Translations under genes and position numbers: made by a program | The notes under the pieces: generated by a model | The model's database searches: none | What the model saw: only the letters and a program-made list of their open reading frames with translations | What the model was told of the DNA's origin: nothing | Assembly: GCA_021828525.1 (NCBI GenBank) | Contig: JAJZGM010000088.1 | Span: forward strand, 1-5,876 | Reading direction: 5' to 3' | Origin: Nitrospirota bacterium | GTDB lineage: Bacteria; Nitrospirota; Leptospirillia; Leptospirillales; Leptospirillaceae | DNA length: 5,876 bases | In this document: piece after piece, positions 5,277 to 5,876 of the stretch | Numbering within the stretch: position 1 is the first letter of the stretch | How the letters are laid out: the number at the start of each line of letters is the position of its first letter

Positions 5277-5744
5277 TCAGACGGTCTGATTGACTTTCAT
5301 CCCCTGGAACATCATATACGCTTCCCTCGCGGCCATGCGACTTTCCTCATAGGCCCCGACACGAAGCCCCGAGACACTGATTCCATCCTGTACGGGCGTT
5401 TCGGGAGGGGGAAGTGTGGCTCCCTGCCAATGGTTGTCAACTTTTTTTGATCCGTCGTTTAGGTCGGTCTGGTGGACGACAACATCGGTGACGATGCTTC
5501 GACCCATAGGCTGGGAGTAAACCGAAACAACAGCAGGAAGGGATCCCACGGTATCGATTCCCGCGAGAACCCTTGAAACGACCCCCGTGTCGGAGAAATT
5601 GTCCTGGGGGCGAGCGGAGGCCGGATGAAAACCGGAACCGGAAACCGGGGAGGCCGCAGGCATGACAGTGCTCTCAGAAAGGAGCATCTGCCCTCTTCCC
5701 GACAACCCTTCTATTCCATGGCTTCCCAATGTCTGGACACTCAT
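5277..5744 (-). CDS. Hypothetical protein, 155 aa
   Basis: I do not recognise this protein. It has no signal peptide, no membrane helix and no cysteine. The first 50 or so residues are rich in Ser, Gly, Pro and Ala and look disordered. The middle (about 50-105) has beta-like hydrophobic alternation (VVSRVLAGIDTVGSLPAVVSVYS). A proline-rich linker (LPPPETPVQDG) follows, then a C-terminal amphipathic segment (GLRVGAYEESRMAAREAYMMFQGM). That ending, with ISVSGL followed by an Ala/Arg-rich helix, faintly recalls the terminal helices of flagellar rod or hook proteins, which I would not rely on. The ATG at 5744 has a GGGGGAA stretch about 6 nt upstream and a sigma70-like promoter 59 nt upstream. 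It is the first gene of the leftward trio. The frame is chosen for its length, promoter, ribosome-binding site and tight link to the next gene. Confidence 0.6.
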   Translation of the reverse strand: MSVQTLGSHGIEGLSGRGQMLLSESTVMPAASPVSGSGFHPASARPQDNFSDTGVVSRVLAGIDTVGSLPAVVSVYSQPMGRSIVTDVVVHQTDLNDGSKKVDNHWQGATLPPPETPVQDGISVSGLRVGAYEESRMAAREAYMMFQGMKVNQTV

Positions 5745-5876
5745 CCGGATTCCCCCGGCAGTTGATCAATCAGACGATGCTCCCACGGATTTCCACGCTT
5801 TTATTTTACCACCATAATCCGGGAGGTCAAGAAGATACGACTGATCGAAAGGGAACGGGGCCCAGAGGAGACATTT
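5745..5876. other. Right-edge intergenic region
   Basis: Apart from the leftward promoter, I see no convincing gene here. All three minus-strand frames are closed by stops between the promoter region and the ATG at 5744, and no plus-strand start with a ribosome-binding site is evident. The outermost bases could belong to a neighbour cut off by the window. Confidence 0.35.
5803..5830 (-). promoter_or_regulatory. Sigma70-type promoter of the leftward three-gene unit
   Basis: On the minus strand TTGACC (5830-5825, 5 of 6 to TTGACA) is followed after 16 nt by TAAAAT (5808-5803, 5 of 6 to TATAAT). Transcription would begin near 5796 and give a leader of about 50 nt to the ATG at 5744. This is the best-formed promoter in the window. 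It does not match the flagellar sigma28 pattern. Confidence 0.55.

Noticed and set aside
5025..5450. Several 64-72-codon plus-strand frames opposite the leftward small genes
   Set aside because: None has a ribosome-binding site or family resemblance, and they conflict with the better supported minus-strand genes.
1..5876. CRISPR array, tRNA/rRNA, riboswitch, insertion sequence, phage or toxin-antitoxin module
   Set aside because: I saw no regularly spaced repeats, cloverleaf, transposase or integrase motifs, or terminal inverted repeats. The 69-aa peptide resembles no antitoxin I know and has no toxin partner.

Overview
This window is about 5.9 kb of gene-dense, moderately high-GC bacterial DNA. 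It probably comes from a Gram-negative, because it encodes a MacA-type periplasmic adaptor next to a MacB-type ABC exporter. Such adaptors normally dock onto a TolC-type outer-membrane channel, and none is visible here. Several start codons are GTG or TTG, and gaps inside the transcription units are short or overlapping. I cannot fix the species. A flagellated, c-di-GMP-using lineage such as Nitrospirota (for example Leptospirillum) or a proteobacterium is only a guess.

Layout. (1) 1-441, minus strand: the N-terminal 147 codons of a zinc-dependent alcohol dehydrogenase of the YahK/cinnamyl-alcohol-dehydrogenase type, running off the left edge. (2) 442-691: a divergent control region with a likely extended -10 promoter for the rightward genes, a weaker leftward promoter candidate and a 13-bp inverted repeat. 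(3) 692-4400, plus strand: family I inorganic pyrophosphatase (ppa), a MacB/LolD-type ABC ATPase (GTG start, 6 nt after ppa), a FtsX/MacB-type permease (overlapping the ATPase gene by 1 nt) and, after a 98-nt gap holding a TATAAT box, a MacA/HlyD-type membrane-fusion protein with a TTG start. (4) 4435-5744, minus strand, convergent with the exporter genes: three closely spaced genes in the order 5744 to 4435. They are an unrecognised 155-aa protein, a 69-aa very charged peptide and a 193-aa protein resembling a degenerate PilZ-domain protein. A sigma70-like promoter (TTGACC-16-TAAAAT) lies just upstream, near the right edge.

How they work together. The ATPase, permease and fusion protein would form one inner-membrane/periplasmic export machine. 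Its substrate cannot be read from the sequence (macrolides, peptides, lipids and others are possible). The pyrophosphatase is a housekeeping enzyme whose stop codon overlaps the ATPase gene's ribosome-binding site, so the two are probably co-transcribed and perhaps translationally coupled. The leftward trio may be a small regulatory or motility-related unit, but only the PilZ resemblance supports that. I see no CRISPR array, RNA gene, transposase, integrase or phage gene, and nothing that compels calling a new system. The least explained part is the leftward trio.
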